From assembly GCF_000513195.1 (NCBI RefSeq), contig NZ_CBVI010000015.1, positions 1 through 64,000 on the forward strand: a stretch of DNA of 64,000 nt. The letters are read 5' to 3'. Shown here piece after piece: positions 19,690-29,728 of the stretch. Within the stretch, counting starts at the first letter, position 1. The number at the start of each line of letters is the position of its first letter. A program made the translations under genes and the position numbers. The notes below the pieces were generated by a model. It searched no databases. It worked only from the letters and a program-made list of their open reading frames with translations, and was not told the DNA's origin. Source of the DNA: Bacteroides timonensis. Lineage in GTDB: Bacteria > Bacteroidota > Bacteroidia > Bacteroidales > Bacteroidaceae.

Positions 19690-21027
19690 TTAAATAATTC
19701 CCTGACCCATCATTGCGTGAGCCACCTTCATGAAGCCTGCAATATTGGCTCCCTTCACGTAGTTGATGTAACCGTCAGGTTCTGTCCCATATTTTACGCA
19801 TTGTGCATGAATGCCGTGCATAATAGCGTGCAGTTTCTCGTCCACTTCTGCAGCACACCAACTGAGGTGCATTGCATTCTGTGACATTTCCAATCCGGAA
19901 GTAGCAACACCACCGGCATTGACTGCCTTACCCGGAGCATACATCACCTTATGTTCGATGAACAGGTCGATAGCTTCCGGCGTACAGCCCATATTAGATA
20001 TTTCACCCACACACATCACTTTATTTTCAATCAACTGACGGGCATCATCACCATTCAGTTCATTTTGCGTAGCACAAGGCAATGCAATATCAGCTTTCAC
20101 TTCCCATGGACGCTTGCCGGCAACAAATGTAGAACCGGGGAATTCGTCTGCATACGGAGCCACTATATCATTGCCCGATGAACGGAGTTCAAGCATATAA
20201 TCTATCTTTTCGCCACTGATACCATTCGGATCATAAATATATCCGTCCGGCCCGGAGATAGTAACCACCTTGGCACCCAACTCGGTTGCTTTGGTAGCGG
20301 CACCCCAAGCTACATTTCCAAAACCGGAAACAGCAACGGTCTTACCTTTGATATCAATGCCTTTAGTTTCTAACATCTGGTTCACGAAGTACAATCCACC
20401 GAAACCTGTAGCTTCAGGACGAATCAGAGAACCGCCGAATTCTAAACCCTTTCCGGTAAATGTGCCGGTAAATTCACGGGTTAGCTTCTTATACATACCG
20501 AACATATAGCCCACTTCACGACCGCCTACACCGATATCACCGGCTGGTACATCCATATCCGGACCAAGGTGACGCCACAGCTCCAACATGAATGCCTGAC
20601 AGAAGCGCATGATTTCACCATCGCTCTTACCGCGCGGAGAGAAGTCGGAACCACCTTTACCACCACCCATAGGCAGAGTAGTCAGTGCATTCTTAAACGT
20701 CTGTTCGAAACCTAAGAATTTAAGGATGGAAAGATTTACAGAAGCATGGAAACGAATACCGCCTTTGTACGGGCCAATGGCATTGTTGAATTGCACACGG
20801 TAACCAAGGTTGGTTTGTACATCACCTTTGTCGTCCACCCAAGTAACACGGAACGTAAAGATACGGTCGGGTTCAACCAAGCGTTCTATGATTTTAGCTT
20901 TCTCGAACTCTGGATGCTGGTTATAGATATCTTCGATGGAAAGAAGTACTTCCTTTACGGCTTGAAGATATTCAGACTCGCCGGGATGCTTTGCCTCTAA
21001 AGAGGACATAATTCGTTCGATATTCAT
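19690..21027 (-). CDS. gdhA: NADP-specific glutamate dehydrogenase
   Basis: 445 residues, hexameric class I GDH length. The catalytic region PMGGGKGGSDFSPRGKSD holds the active-site lysines. The nucleotide-binding fold is seen in VAVSGFGNVAWGAATKATEL, followed by SGPDGYIYDPNG. The phosphate-binding pattern suits NADPH. It aminates 2-oxoglutarate and is a main ammonia-assimilation enzyme in Bacteroides. It stands alone, with a -7 box at 21101-21108. Confidence 0.95.
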   Translation of the reverse strand: MNIERIMSSLEAKHPGESEYLQAVKEVLLSIEDIYNQHPEFEKAKIIERLVEPDRIFTFRVTWVDDKGDVQTNLGYRVQFNNAIGPYKGGIRFHASVNLSILKFLGFEQTFKNALTTLPMGGGKGGSDFSPRGKSDGEIMRFCQAFMLELWRHLGPDMDVPAGDIGVGGREVGYMFGMYKKLTREFTGTFTGKGLEFGGSLIRPEATGFGGLYFVNQMLETKGIDIKGKTVAVSGFGNVAWGAATKATELGAKVVTISGPDGYIYDPNGISGEKIDYMLELRSSGNDIVAPYADEFPGSTFVAGKRPWEVKADIALPCATQNELNGDDARQLIENKVMCVGEISNMGCTPEAIDLFIEHKVMYAPGKAVNAGGVATSGLEMSQNAMHLSWCAAEVDEKLHAIMHGIHAQCVKYGTEPDGYINYVKGANIAGFMKVAHAMMGQGII

Positions 21028-21100
21028 AATATTACGTTTTAAAGGTTTATTCCTTCGTGACTTTAAGGCTATTCGAACAAAATGTCAACGAATAACACTG

Positions 21101-21108
21101 CAAATATA
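21101..21108 (-). promoter_or_regulatory. -7 box of gdhA
   Basis: TATATTTG on the minus strand (21108-21101) is an exact TAnnTTTG match about 74 bases before the start codon. No clear -33 TTG lies at the right spacing, consistent with a promoter that may need activation. Confidence 0.45.
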
Positions 21109-21180
21109 GGTATTCTTTTGAATTAACCTACATTTTTCAGCATTATTTTGATTAAATAATGATAAAACGTCAAATAAGTT

Positions 21181-21255
21181 GAGAATTGAGAATTGAGAGT
21201 TACTATGCAGCATGACAGCGCAGCCAACTCTCAACTCTCAATTCTCAACTCTCAA
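21181..21255. repeat. Inverted GAGAATT repeat between two minus-strand genes
   Basis: GAGAATTGAGAATTGAGAG (21181-21199) faces its near-complement around 21226-21255, with AACTCTCAATTCTCAACTC in the core. The RNA would form a long hairpin at the 3' end of the S9 peptidase transcript, so it is a plausible terminator. It shares design, but not sequence, with the other simple-repeat dyads. Confidence 0.65.
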
Positions 21256-21256
21256 C

Positions 21257-23365
21257 TTATTTAAGTTCCATTCCGAGATTATACATGATAAAGGCATAAG
21301 TGTCAGCCTGTTCTTCAAGAACCTTAGTCATAGGTTTGCCTGCACCATGTCCGGCTTTACTTTCGATGCGGATGATAGTGGGATTCGTACCGTCATTACA
21401 TTCTTGCAGGGTAGCGGCAAACTTGAATGAGTGTGCGGGAACTACACGATCGTCATGATCGGCAGTAATCACCATAGTTGCAGGATATTTGGTGCCGGGC
21501 TTCAGGTTGTGCAACGGAGAGTAGCCTTTCAGGTACTCGAACATTTCCTTGCTGTCCTCGCTCGTACCGTAATCGCTTGCCCAGTTCCAACCGATAGTGA
21601 ACTTATGATAGCGGAGCATATCCATTACACCTACCTGCGGAATGGCTACGCGAAACAAATCGGGACGTTGTGTCATACAGGCACCTACCAGCAAACCACC
21701 ATTAGAGCCACCTACGATAGCTATTTTATCTTTGTTAGTATACTTATCATTAATAAGGTATTCGGCAGCTGCGATGAAATCGTCAAATACATTCTGTTTC
21801 TGCATCTTCGTACCGGCTATGTGCCAGTCTTCACCATACTCGCCACCACCACGCAGATTAACCTGCGCATAGATACCTCCATTTTCCAGGAACGGAATAC
21901 GTGATGTAGAGAAACCCGGATTAAGGCTGATATTGAAACCACCGTAACCATAGAGATACACCGGATTCTTACCGTCTTTCTTAAGATCTTTCTTATAAGT
22001 CAGGAACATCGGTATCTTTGTACCGTCCTTGCTGGGGTAGAATACCTGCTCCGTTATAAATTCATCGGAGTTGAAGTCAACCTTCGGAGCACGGAAGAGC
22101 TCATAGGTATTCGCATCCATATCATATTTATACATAGCACCGGGGATGGTGAACGAAGTAAAACCGAAGAAACATTCTTTGTCATCCTTGTCGCCACTGA
22201 AACCTACGGAACCGAGCGAAGGCAACTTAATTTCCTGTACCTCCTTACCGTCCAGGTCATATACATACGCATGATTGGCAGCATCTTTATCATACGTCAG
22301 GAATAACTTCTCACCTATCACACCGACATCCGAAAGTACATTCTCACTTTCCGGAACCAGCTCCGTCCAGTCTTTCAAGGCAGGTTTATTGATATCCGCC
22401 GTCATAAGGCGATATTTCGGCGCATTGTAGTTCGTAAACATATAGATTTTGTCACCGATCACCTCTATAGGAGCATAAGTGTAATCCATATCCGTAGCCA
22501 TTGCAACGAACGGTGCATTCGGTTTACGCAGATCTTTCATATACAAGGCATTGCCACGTCCGTCGCCACTCTCATACAGGAACAGGATGGTTTCATCCTC
22601 ATTCACACTGGCAGTATAGAAACGCTTGGGATATGCCTGATTCTGGTAAACCAGCTTATCCTGCGATTGCGGTGTACCCATCTTATGATAGTAAATCTTA
22701 TGATTCTCGTTCACGTTAGAGAACTCCTTCCCTTTCACCGGAGCATCGTAAGCGCTGTAGTAAAATCCATCGCCCTGCCAGGTAGCTCCTGTAAACTTTG
22801 CCCATTCAATATGATCATCCAGCAACTTGCCGGTTTCGGTATCCATTACATAGATTTCCTGCCAGTCTGAACCACTACGCGCAATGGTATAGCCGGTATA
22901 TTTTCCATTATTCGAAAAATAAATGCCTGTCAAAGCTACCGTACCGTCATCCGAGAGTTTGTTAGGATCAAGGAATACGCGCGGTTCACTGTCCAATGCA
23001 TCCTCCACATACAGTACGCTCTGATTCTGCAAGCCGTCGTTTTTATAGAAATAATACTTACCATGCTTTTTGAATGGCGTACCAATCTTTTCATAATTAG
23101 CCACATCCGTCAACCGCTTCAACAGGGCATCACGGAAGGGAATTTTAGACAAGTAATCGTTTGTCACCTTGTTCTGGGCTTCCACCCATGCGGCAGTTGC
23201 AGCAGAAGTATCATTCTCCAACCACCGATATGGGTCGGGAACTTCTGTTCCAAAATAAACATCTACAGTATCCACCTTCGCGGTTTCAGGATACGTAATC
23301 TTCTGTTGTTGTTGAGCACATGACATCATGATGATACCGATTGCGAATAAAGTTACTTTTTTCAT
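21257..23365 (-). CDS. S9 family prolyl oligopeptidase, secreted lipoprotein
   Basis: 702 residues from the start at 23365. An upstream in-frame ATG exists at 23431, but the 23365 start gives a clean lipoprotein signal, MKKVTLFAIGIIMMSC. Residues about 30-420 form the seven-bladed propeller (TYPETAKVDTVDVYFG; VPDPYRWLENDTSA). The C-terminal alpha/beta hydrolase has Ser in IVGGSNGGLLVGA, Asp in ITADHDDRVVP and His in SKAGHGAGKP. It cleaves short proline-containing peptides in the periplasm or at the outer membrane. Length is standard. Confidence 0.94.
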   Translation of the reverse strand: MKKVTLFAIGIIMMSCAQQQQKITYPETAKVDTVDVYFGTEVPDPYRWLENDTSAATAAWVEAQNKVTNDYLSKIPFRDALLKRLTDVANYEKIGTPFKKHGKYYFYKNDGLQNQSVLYVEDALDSEPRVFLDPNKLSDDGTVALTGIYFSNNGKYTGYTIARSGSDWQEIYVMDTETGKLLDDHIEWAKFTGATWQGDGFYYSAYDAPVKGKEFSNVNENHKIYYHKMGTPQSQDKLVYQNQAYPKRFYTASVNEDETILFLYESGDGRGNALYMKDLRKPNAPFVAMATDMDYTYAPIEVIGDKIYMFTNYNAPKYRLMTADINKPALKDWTELVPESENVLSDVGVIGEKLFLTYDKDAANHAYVYDLDGKEVQEIKLPSLGSVGFSGDKDDKECFFGFTSFTIPGAMYKYDMDANTYELFRAPKVDFNSDEFITEQVFYPSKDGTKIPMFLTYKKDLKKDGKNPVYLYGYGGFNISLNPGFSTSRIPFLENGGIYAQVNLRGGGEYGEDWHIAGTKMQKQNVFDDFIAAAEYLINDKYTNKDKIAIVGGSNGGLLVGACMTQRPDLFRVAIPQVGVMDMLRYHKFTIGWNWASDYGTSEDSKEMFEYLKGYSPLHNLKPGTKYPATMVITADHDDRVVPAHSFKFAATLQECNDGTNPTIIRIESKAGHGAGKPMTKVLEEQADTYAFIMYNLGMELK

Positions 23366-23814
23366 ATTATACATAAATAGGAGATGATTGTTCATTCTTT
23401 TTTGAGAATTGTCGTGAAAACGTCTCACCAAATTCAGGCGTTAAAAATACAAAAACAACCAATAGGAAACAAGGGTTTATCCTATAATTATATTTTAAAT
23501 TGCATTTAATGCAGAGGGAAAGGAAAACCAGTAGCCAAGAAGAAGGGCAAAGTGAATGAAGATAATATTCAGAAAGTAGCGAATCTGCTAAGAGAAAACA
23601 TCCAATATATTACGGAAGAGAAAAGAACGTAGACAAAGGAAGAGGGAATCAAGAAGAAGAGAAGGATACCTTAGTTTAAATATTATCACAAGAAGTCGAG
23701 ATTCTATCATTTTCCTTCTTTTTGATAGTTTTTAAAGGTTTTATGGCAGTTATTAAACCTTCTTTTGCTAAATAATAGCTAACCTTGCATTAGAAACAAA
23801 AGGTTAACATAATC
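23366..23814. other. Gene-free spacer with a possible coding remnant
   Basis: 449 bases between the divergent S9 peptidase and GH9 genes. An AT-rich part (about 23450-23515) is followed by a purine-rich stretch in which the frame 23522-23632 reads KKKGKVNEDNIQKVANLLRE and on to a stop. It has protein-like composition but no start codon, so it may be the tail of a lost gene. TAACCTTG at 23780-23787 resembles a -7 box with one mismatch, but the nearest TTTG is only 12 bases upstream. I therefore do not call a promoter. Confidence 0.4.
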
Positions 23815-26280
23815 ATGAGAAAAAAATCATTCGTATTACTCTTGTTGTTCATCGGCCATTTTTCTCTTTTCAGCCAAAATCTTCTGACGGGGGATGCCCA
23901 ACTGGAAAAGCAAGTTTATGAAACAGGATTGATTCATGCTCCGCTACCTTTGAACACCGCCCGGTCTTTCGAAGAAAAAGCCCTGAAAAAAGAAATCCTG
24001 TCCAGCCAACCGCTTACGGTATCCGGCGGAACGGATGGATGGCTCCACTCCGGACAAGGGGAAATGTCTTTTTCTAAAGAGAAGTCCATATCGGGTAAAG
24101 GAAGCATCCGTCTGTCCTTCCCTACATCTACAGGAGAAAGGGCTACCGGTTCCCCCTCCGACCCCGATTATGCAACCTATGGAAACAGCCGCGTCACCTA
24201 TCACGTCAATGGAAAAAACTGGGAAGGATACAATAGGATTTTCTTCTCCATCTATCCCGACTGTGACGGAGCCCGCGTGGTCAATATGAACCTGACATTT
24301 ACAAACGACAGTTCCACCCCCAAAGCTGGATATAACCCTCCCAGCGGTTCGCATCTCATCAATCTCGTAAACAAGACGTGGAACCATTGTTTCCTCGATA
24401 TAGATGAATATCAACGAGATAAAGTAATGTCAATCAGCTTTGATACGGCCCTGAAAGGGAAAGACCGGACTACGGGTGATTCTGCCGTTTATTATATCGA
24501 TAACCTCCAACTGCAACAAATCAGGAACCCTGAGCAGGTAAGCGGATGGAGTCCAGCAGAGCATACAATTGCTTATTCCACCACAGGATATGAAACAGGT
24601 GACCGGAAAACAGCCATCGTCAACACCGGATTGTGTGGTCAATGGAAACATTTCCAACTGATTAATGCTGCTAACGACCAGGTTGCCTACGAAGGTTCAC
24701 TGGAGCGGCAGCAAACAACTATCGGAGAATTCGGAGTTATCGACTTTACCGATTTCAATCAGCCGGGAGATTATCAACTGAAAGTAGGCGACATCATGAC
24801 GCCCCCGTTCCGGATAGGTGAAAACGTATGGGATAACTCCCTTTGGAGAGTGCTGAACTTCCTGTTTTGCCAACGATGCGGCCATCCCGTTCCCGGCAAA
24901 CACGCCGCCTGTCACACGGATTTATTTTCCCGACATGACGGAAAAAGTATCTCTTACTCGGGCGGATGGCACGATGCAGGCGACTTGTCGCAACAGACAT
25001 TACAAACCGGAGATGTGACTTTCTCCTTATTGGAAGCCTACAACCGCCTCAAAGAAACCAATGCCCCACTGGCTGCACGCTTACTGGAGGAAGCCGAATG
25101 GGGAGTTGAGTTTATCTTGAAGAACCGCTACGGGGATGGTTACCGTGCCAGCAGCATGGGATTACTTATCTGGCAGGATGGCGTTCTAAATACATTGGAT
25201 GATATTCATTCGGTACGTGTTCAGAACATGGCATTCGACAACTTCCTGTATGCAGGCTACGAGGCTTATGCCGCCATGACCATAGATCGGGACCCGATGC
25301 TGCAAGAACATCTGCGGAAAGTGGCGGAAGAGGATTTCTCATTTGCTACAGAGAAGTTCAAAAAAGATGGTTTCGACCAGTTCAAGCAGATGTACGAACA
25401 TAGCTACAATACCTCTCACAGCCAATATATGGCAACCATCTCTTGGTCCGCCAGCATGCTCTACAAACTGACGGGGAAATCCTGCTATGCGGAAACTGCT
25501 GCGGAAGCCATCCGGTACGTACTCGATTGCCAACGCACCGAACCGTTGAAAGACAAAAGTAGGACATGCGGATTCTTCTATCGGGATAAGTCACGGAAAT
25601 CCATCGTGCACTATATCCATCAGTCGCGCGAGCAGGTTTACATGCAAGCCATGACCTTACTCTGCGAAACGCAGAAAGAGCACCCTGATTATCAGAAATG
25701 GTCGAACTCCATACAACTGTACGGAAACTATCTGAAAGGCCTGATGAAATATACCCAACCTTACGGAATGGTTCCGAGCGGAGTATATCATGCGGAGGAA
25801 TATAAAGATTCCGCCAGCTTCTATTCCCTCCATCTTTTTCCACCTGCCAATGCACAGCAACTGTACACGGAACAGATAACGCGGGGAGTCAAGCTCGACA
25901 AAGAACATTATCTGAAACGTTTCCCCGTATGGTTCAGCATCTTCAACGGCAACACAGCCATCCATCTTTCCACCGGAAAATCCGCTGCCATCTGCGGAAA
26001 CTTCCTCAAAGATGAAGAGCTGCTGAACATCGGACGGGAACAACTTTACTGGACCGTCGGGAAGAATCCTTTCGGGCAATCGCTGATATACGGTGAAGGG
26101 TACAATTATCCTCAGATGAACACTTTTTCTTCCGGTGAGATGACCGGCGAAATGCCCGTCGGTATCCGTACGCTGGGCAATGATGACATCCCCTACTGGC
26201 CGCAAACCAACAATGCCTGTTACAAGGAAGTGTGGGTGACCTCGGCCGGAAAATGGTTATCGCTTATCGCTGAGTATTAA
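23815..26280 (+). CDS. Glycoside hydrolase family 9 enzyme, secreted
   Basis: 821 residues. The signal peptide is about 1-22 (SFVLLLLFIGHFSLFSQ). Residues about 60-240 are a carbohydrate-binding-like beta domain. A GH9-type Ig-like domain follows (about 245-345). The (alpha/alpha)6 catalytic domain begins about 350. The GH9 nucleophile/base motif is clear in SGGWHDAGDLSQQTLQTGDV, and a C-terminal acid can be placed in ACYKEVWVTSAGKWLSLIAEY-type sequence (Glu of YKEVW). It probably cleaves a beta-glucan or related glycan. It heads a plus-strand group with the ThuA and beta-helix genes. The substrate cannot be read from the sequence. Confidence 0.88.
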   Translation: MRKKSFVLLLLFIGHFSLFSQNLLTGDAQLEKQVYETGLIHAPLPLNTARSFEEKALKKEILSSQPLTVSGGTDGWLHSGQGEMSFSKEKSISGKGSIRLSFPTSTGERATGSPSDPDYATYGNSRVTYHVNGKNWEGYNRIFFSIYPDCDGARVVNMNLTFTNDSSTPKAGYNPPSGSHLINLVNKTWNHCFLDIDEYQRDKVMSISFDTALKGKDRTTGDSAVYYIDNLQLQQIRNPEQVSGWSPAEHTIAYSTTGYETGDRKTAIVNTGLCGQWKHFQLINAANDQVAYEGSLERQQTTIGEFGVIDFTDFNQPGDYQLKVGDIMTPPFRIGENVWDNSLWRVLNFLFCQRCGHPVPGKHAACHTDLFSRHDGKSISYSGGWHDAGDLSQQTLQTGDVTFSLLEAYNRLKETNAPLAARLLEEAEWGVEFILKNRYGDGYRASSMGLLIWQDGVLNTLDDIHSVRVQNMAFDNFLYAGYEAYAAMTIDRDPMLQEHLRKVAEEDFSFATEKFKKDGFDQFKQMYEHSYNTSHSQYMATISWSASMLYKLTGKSCYAETAAEAIRYVLDCQRTEPLKDKSRTCGFFYRDKSRKSIVHYIHQSREQVYMQAMTLLCETQKEHPDYQKWSNSIQLYGNYLKGLMKYTQPYGMVPSGVYHAEEYKDSASFYSLHLFPPANAQQLYTEQITRGVKLDKEHYLKRFPVWFSIFNGNTAIHLSTGKSAAICGNFLKDEELLNIGREQLYWTVGKNPFGQSLIYGEGYNYPQMNTFSSGEMTGEMPVGIRTLGNDDIPYWPQTNNACYKEVWVTSAGKWLSLIAEY

Positions 26281-26315
26281 GAAAGAAATTATTAATCATA
26301 TAAAATACACATGTT

Positions 26316-27128
26316 ATGAAAACAATCAAATTCTATCTGACTCTATTGTTTACTGTCTGCACATTTCTGGTAAATGCGCAAACACCCCAAGGTTATCCGG
26401 CCAATTATGCCAATGCACCGCGTTTCAAAGCACTGGTTTATTATACGCAACATGCGGAAGAAGCACACTATCAATTCTCCCTGCAGGCAGTAGAGTTTTT
26501 CAAGAAACTGAACTATGGTGACGGCTTTGTACTGGACTTCACCATGGATCTCTCCCCATACACCTACGAAAAGCTGAAAGACTATAGCGTAGTGGTAATG
26601 CTCGACGGTTATCCCAATACAAAAGCCGAACGTGACGCTTTTGAGAAATATATGGAAAACGGAGGAGGCTGGGTAGGCTTCCACGTTGCCGCCTATAATG
26701 ACAAAAACACAAATTGGCCTTGGTTTGTAGATTTTCTTGGTGGCGGGGTTTTCTATTGCAATAACTGGCCCCCTCAACCTGTACTGGTTGAAGTTGACAA
26801 TGAGAATCACCCCGTCACCAAGAATTTACCCGCTTCCTTTGTGGCTCCGTCCAGCGAATGGTATCAGTGGAATCCCAGCCCGAGAGCCAACAAAGACGTA
26901 GAAGTTCTGCTCACTCTCTCTCCCTAGAACTATCCGTTAGGAATCAAAGACGTGGTCAATTTTGGCGACTTCCCTCTTGTATGGACCAATACCAAGTACA
27001 GAATGATATACCTGAACATGGGACATGGCGATGAAGAATTCATCGACGCTACACAAAATCTCTTATTTGTAAATGCTTTCCGTTGGGTGGTTAGTACTGA
27101 TAAGAAAGGAGATCCGTTTAAGAAATAA
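26316..27128 (+). pseudogene. Secreted ThuA-domain protein interrupted by an in-frame TAG
   Basis: The frame opens with a signal peptide (FYLTLLFTVCTFLVNAQ) and a ThuA-like domain (GGGWVGFHVAAYND; VEVDNENHPVTKNL). It then meets TAG at 26925-26927. The same frame stays open for 66 more codons (NYPLGIKDVVNFGDFPLVW; MIYLNMGHGDEEF; LFVNAFRWVVSTD) to TAA at 27126-27128, completing the family's conserved C-terminus. In the related ThuA domain of the gene at 58959 the corresponding place is acidic, so GAG to TAG is a likely change. The intact product would be 270 residues. ThuA domains are class I glutamine amidotransferase-like and associated with sugar metabolism; the role here is unknown. Confidence 0.85.
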
Positions 27129-27234
27129 AAGTCAGCAAATAACCGATACTGAATGAAAAACTCAACATTACAACGTGTAGCGGCCGCGGATGTGTTTATT
27201 AAACTGAAAATATAATCCGAAGATTTACAGAAAT

Positions 27235-29283
27235 ATGAAAATAAATCTACTTCTCAAGATAGTATTCATTGCGGTTTGCCTCCAGTTAACTGGTCTGCAA
27301 ACCAATGCCAAAAACATCGAAGTGCGGAATGGGAATATTATCCTGGATTTCAGCACCATGATTTCACCGCAAGCCTCTGCCGGCAAGTACACCATAAAAA
27401 GAGCTACCGGAAAATTCAGCGAATACAAAGCGATCGGCAGTACCTCTTCAATGACATTTGTCGATAAAAAGCCGAAAGGAAATCCCCATGATTATTACTA
27501 TCAGATTATGGATAGTAAAGGCGAATTGGTGGCTTCTATTTCTATGGATGCCGAGTTATTCGGCGACTATGTATACATATATAGCAATACGGACCGGAAA
27601 GAAGACGTGGGACATGAAATCAATGCCATTCACGACCAGATGTTCGGCAAGGAATTCAGTCCCAACCGTTATGCCCTCTTGTTCAAGGCGGGAGATTACA
27701 AGGAAGCCGGACTGCTGAAAGTCCCGTTCTATGTACATCTGGCAGGGTTGGGCAAAACACCGTTTGACGTGGAAGTTTCCAATATACACACCCCACCCCA
27801 TCTAAGTAACGGAAACGGCACATGTACCTTCTGGCGCTCTACAGAAAACCTGTCCGTCATAGGACCGGAAACCTACGACGAAGAAGAAACTTTCAAATGG
27901 GCCGTATCGCAGGCAGCACCTATTCGTCGTATCTACTCACAGCGCGTTGTACGTAATCAGTGGGAAAACGGATGGGTAAGCGGCGGATTCACCGCAGACT
28001 GCTATTTTGAAGCTGCCGCAGGTTCTAAAAACCAACAACAATGGTACACCCGCAATTCCTTCCTGAATAAAGGACGTGGGGAGTTCGAAGAAATCAAATA
28101 CAACTACTGTTTCCAAGGCGTTGAACTGGGTCCGGAAGTAGATACAAATACCTATCAGAACAACTGGGACAAAGGAGGAAACATCACTTTCATCCCCACC
28201 ACCCCAGTCATACGCGAAAAGCCGTTCTTGTTTATCGGTGACGACGGAAGATACAAAGTATTCCGTCCGGCACTGAAACACGAACACAAAGGAGTCTCCT
28301 ACAGCCGCACTGATATGGGCGAAGGTGAAAGTCTGGATTTATTAAATGAATTCTATGTAGTGAAACCGGATGCCTCGGCCGAATACATGAATAAACAACT
28401 CGCATCGGGCAAACATCTGCTTATAACTCCCGGCATGTACGAGCTTTCAGAACCACTCCACGTCACCCACCCCAACACCATTATATTGGGAATCGGATGG
28501 GCGACTCTGATTCCAGGAGAAAAAAATTCCGATACGGCGATTCTGGTAGAAGATGTAGACGGGGTAACGATTGCCTCTCTGATGTTTGATGCACATTACA
28601 CTTCCAATACCCTGATTCAGGTCGGTACGGAGAAAACATCTCAAAGACATATACAAAATCCGATTCTGCTCACCGACCTGTTCTTCCGGATAGGCGGATT
28701 CCGTCCGGCAAAGGTACATGTAGACCGTGCAGTCGAATTAAACAGTAATGACGTGATTGGCGACCATTTCTGGATATGGAGGGCAGATCATGGTGTTCGC
28801 GGCAGTGTAGGCTGGGAAATCAATACCACCAGAAACGGTCTGATAGTAAACGGCGACTATGTCACCATTTACGGCTTATTCAACGAGCACTTCCAGGAAT
28901 ATCAGACTTACTGGACAGGAGAACATGGACGAACTTACTTCTATCAATGCGAAACGCCCTATGATGCTCCCTCACAGGAATACTATATGAGCGAAAACAG
29001 CACACGTGCCGGATATGCCGCATATAAAGTAGCTGATAACGTGAATACTCATGAAGCTTTTGCCTTCGGCATTTATGATGTGCTACATAACGAAATAATG
29101 ATTGAAAATTCAATAGAAGTGCCCGATAAAGCCGGTATAAGAATGTATCACATGTGCAACAACACCCTTTCGGGAGGAGGTGCCAAAGGTTTCAACTATA
29201 TATTGAACGGAATAGGGAAAAGTACCTATAATACACACCACGATTACAGGGCATATATAGATGAATTCAGAGGAAAACGATAA
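27235..29283 (+). CDS. Secreted beta-helix protein, putative glycan-active enzyme
   Basis: 682 residues. Signal peptide about 1-25 (LLLKIVFIAVCLQLTGLQT). The N-terminal half (30-360) is beta-rich. From about 380 a right-handed helix pattern is visible (LLITPGMYELSEPLHV; NTIILGIGWATLIPGE; VDGVTIASLMFDAHYT; LIVNGDYVTIYGLFNEH). It resembles the GH55/pectate-lyase-like proteins often labelled coagulation factor 5/8 or adenylyl cyclase in databases. It lies 106 bases after the ThuA pseudogene and probably acted with GH9 on one polysaccharide. No catalytic residues are assigned. Confidence 0.6.
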   Translation: MKINLLLKIVFIAVCLQLTGLQTNAKNIEVRNGNIILDFSTMISPQASAGKYTIKRATGKFSEYKAIGSTSSMTFVDKKPKGNPHDYYYQIMDSKGELVASISMDAELFGDYVYIYSNTDRKEDVGHEINAIHDQMFGKEFSPNRYALLFKAGDYKEAGLLKVPFYVHLAGLGKTPFDVEVSNIHTPPHLSNGNGTCTFWRSTENLSVIGPETYDEEETFKWAVSQAAPIRRIYSQRVVRNQWENGWVSGGFTADCYFEAAAGSKNQQQWYTRNSFLNKGRGEFEEIKYNYCFQGVELGPEVDTNTYQNNWDKGGNITFIPTTPVIREKPFLFIGDDGRYKVFRPALKHEHKGVSYSRTDMGEGESLDLLNEFYVVKPDASAEYMNKQLASGKHLLITPGMYELSEPLHVTHPNTIILGIGWATLIPGEKNSDTAILVEDVDGVTIASLMFDAHYTSNTLIQVGTEKTSQRHIQNPILLTDLFFRIGGFRPAKVHVDRAVELNSNDVIGDHFWIWRADHGVRGSVGWEINTTRNGLIVNGDYVTIYGLFNEHFQEYQTYWTGEHGRTYFYQCETPYDAPSQEYYMSENSTRAGYAAYKVADNVNTHEAFAFGIYDVLHNEIMIENSIEVPDKAGIRMYHMCNNTLSGGGAKGFNYILNGIGKSTYNTHHDYRAYIDEFRGKR

Positions 29284-29305
29284 CAGAACAACAAGAATAG
29301 GAGTG

Positions 29306-29663
29306 ATGTTTTCCACGGGCATTGCTGCCAGCATCATCGTGAGGGGCCGTCAGATACGTGGCTGCCACTTCAATGCTGGTGAAGTTGGGCACATGCGAGT
29401 GGGAGTGTCGGTAGGGGTAAGCTGCGCACGTCTACTGTGCAACCAGTATGACATGCGTCTGCTGATACCGGGTGATGATGAGTGTGTGTCGGTGGAGGAA
29501 GTGTTCCGGCTGAGTCGTGAGGGTGACCCGTTGTGTGTGAAGCTGGTAGAGAACGCTGTGGCGGCATGTAGTTATTACCAAGCTCAACCCGAGATTCATT
29601 TGCCTGCTGGGTGCTGGAGCTTTGGCTATCGACGGCATGGAGGAGTTGATGAGCGAGAAATAG
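29306..29663 (+). pseudogene. Remnant of a ROK-family sugar kinase
   Basis: Matches the intact ROK kinase of this window (62703-63644) in pieces. Frame 1 has STGIAASIIV, RQIRGCHFNAGEVGHMRVGV, then jumps over the region that holds the zinc-binding cysteine cluster (about 20 residues lost) to ARLLCNQYDMRLLIPG and GDPLCVKLVENA. After a second deletion of about 55-60 residues it continues in another frame from 29568 with VVITKLNPRFICLLGAGAL to TAG at 29661-29663. The N-terminal ATP-binding part is absent. It cannot encode an active kinase. It lies between the GH9 cluster and the capsule recombinase. Confidence 0.85.
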
Positions 29664-29728
29664 TTTGAACAGATTACTTTCTTTTTTGTCGTACATAGTA
29701 TATATTTCTATAAATTGATAATAAAACT

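Noticed and set aside
23522-23632. Small gene in the S9-GH9 spacer
   Set aside because: No start codon in frame and a stop just upstream; kept only as a possible remnant in the spacer entry.
26925-26927. TAG recoding (selenocysteine-like or suppressed stop) in the ThuA gene
   Set aside because: No recoding signal is visible, the other genes use TAG as a normal stop, and a point mutation explains it more simply.
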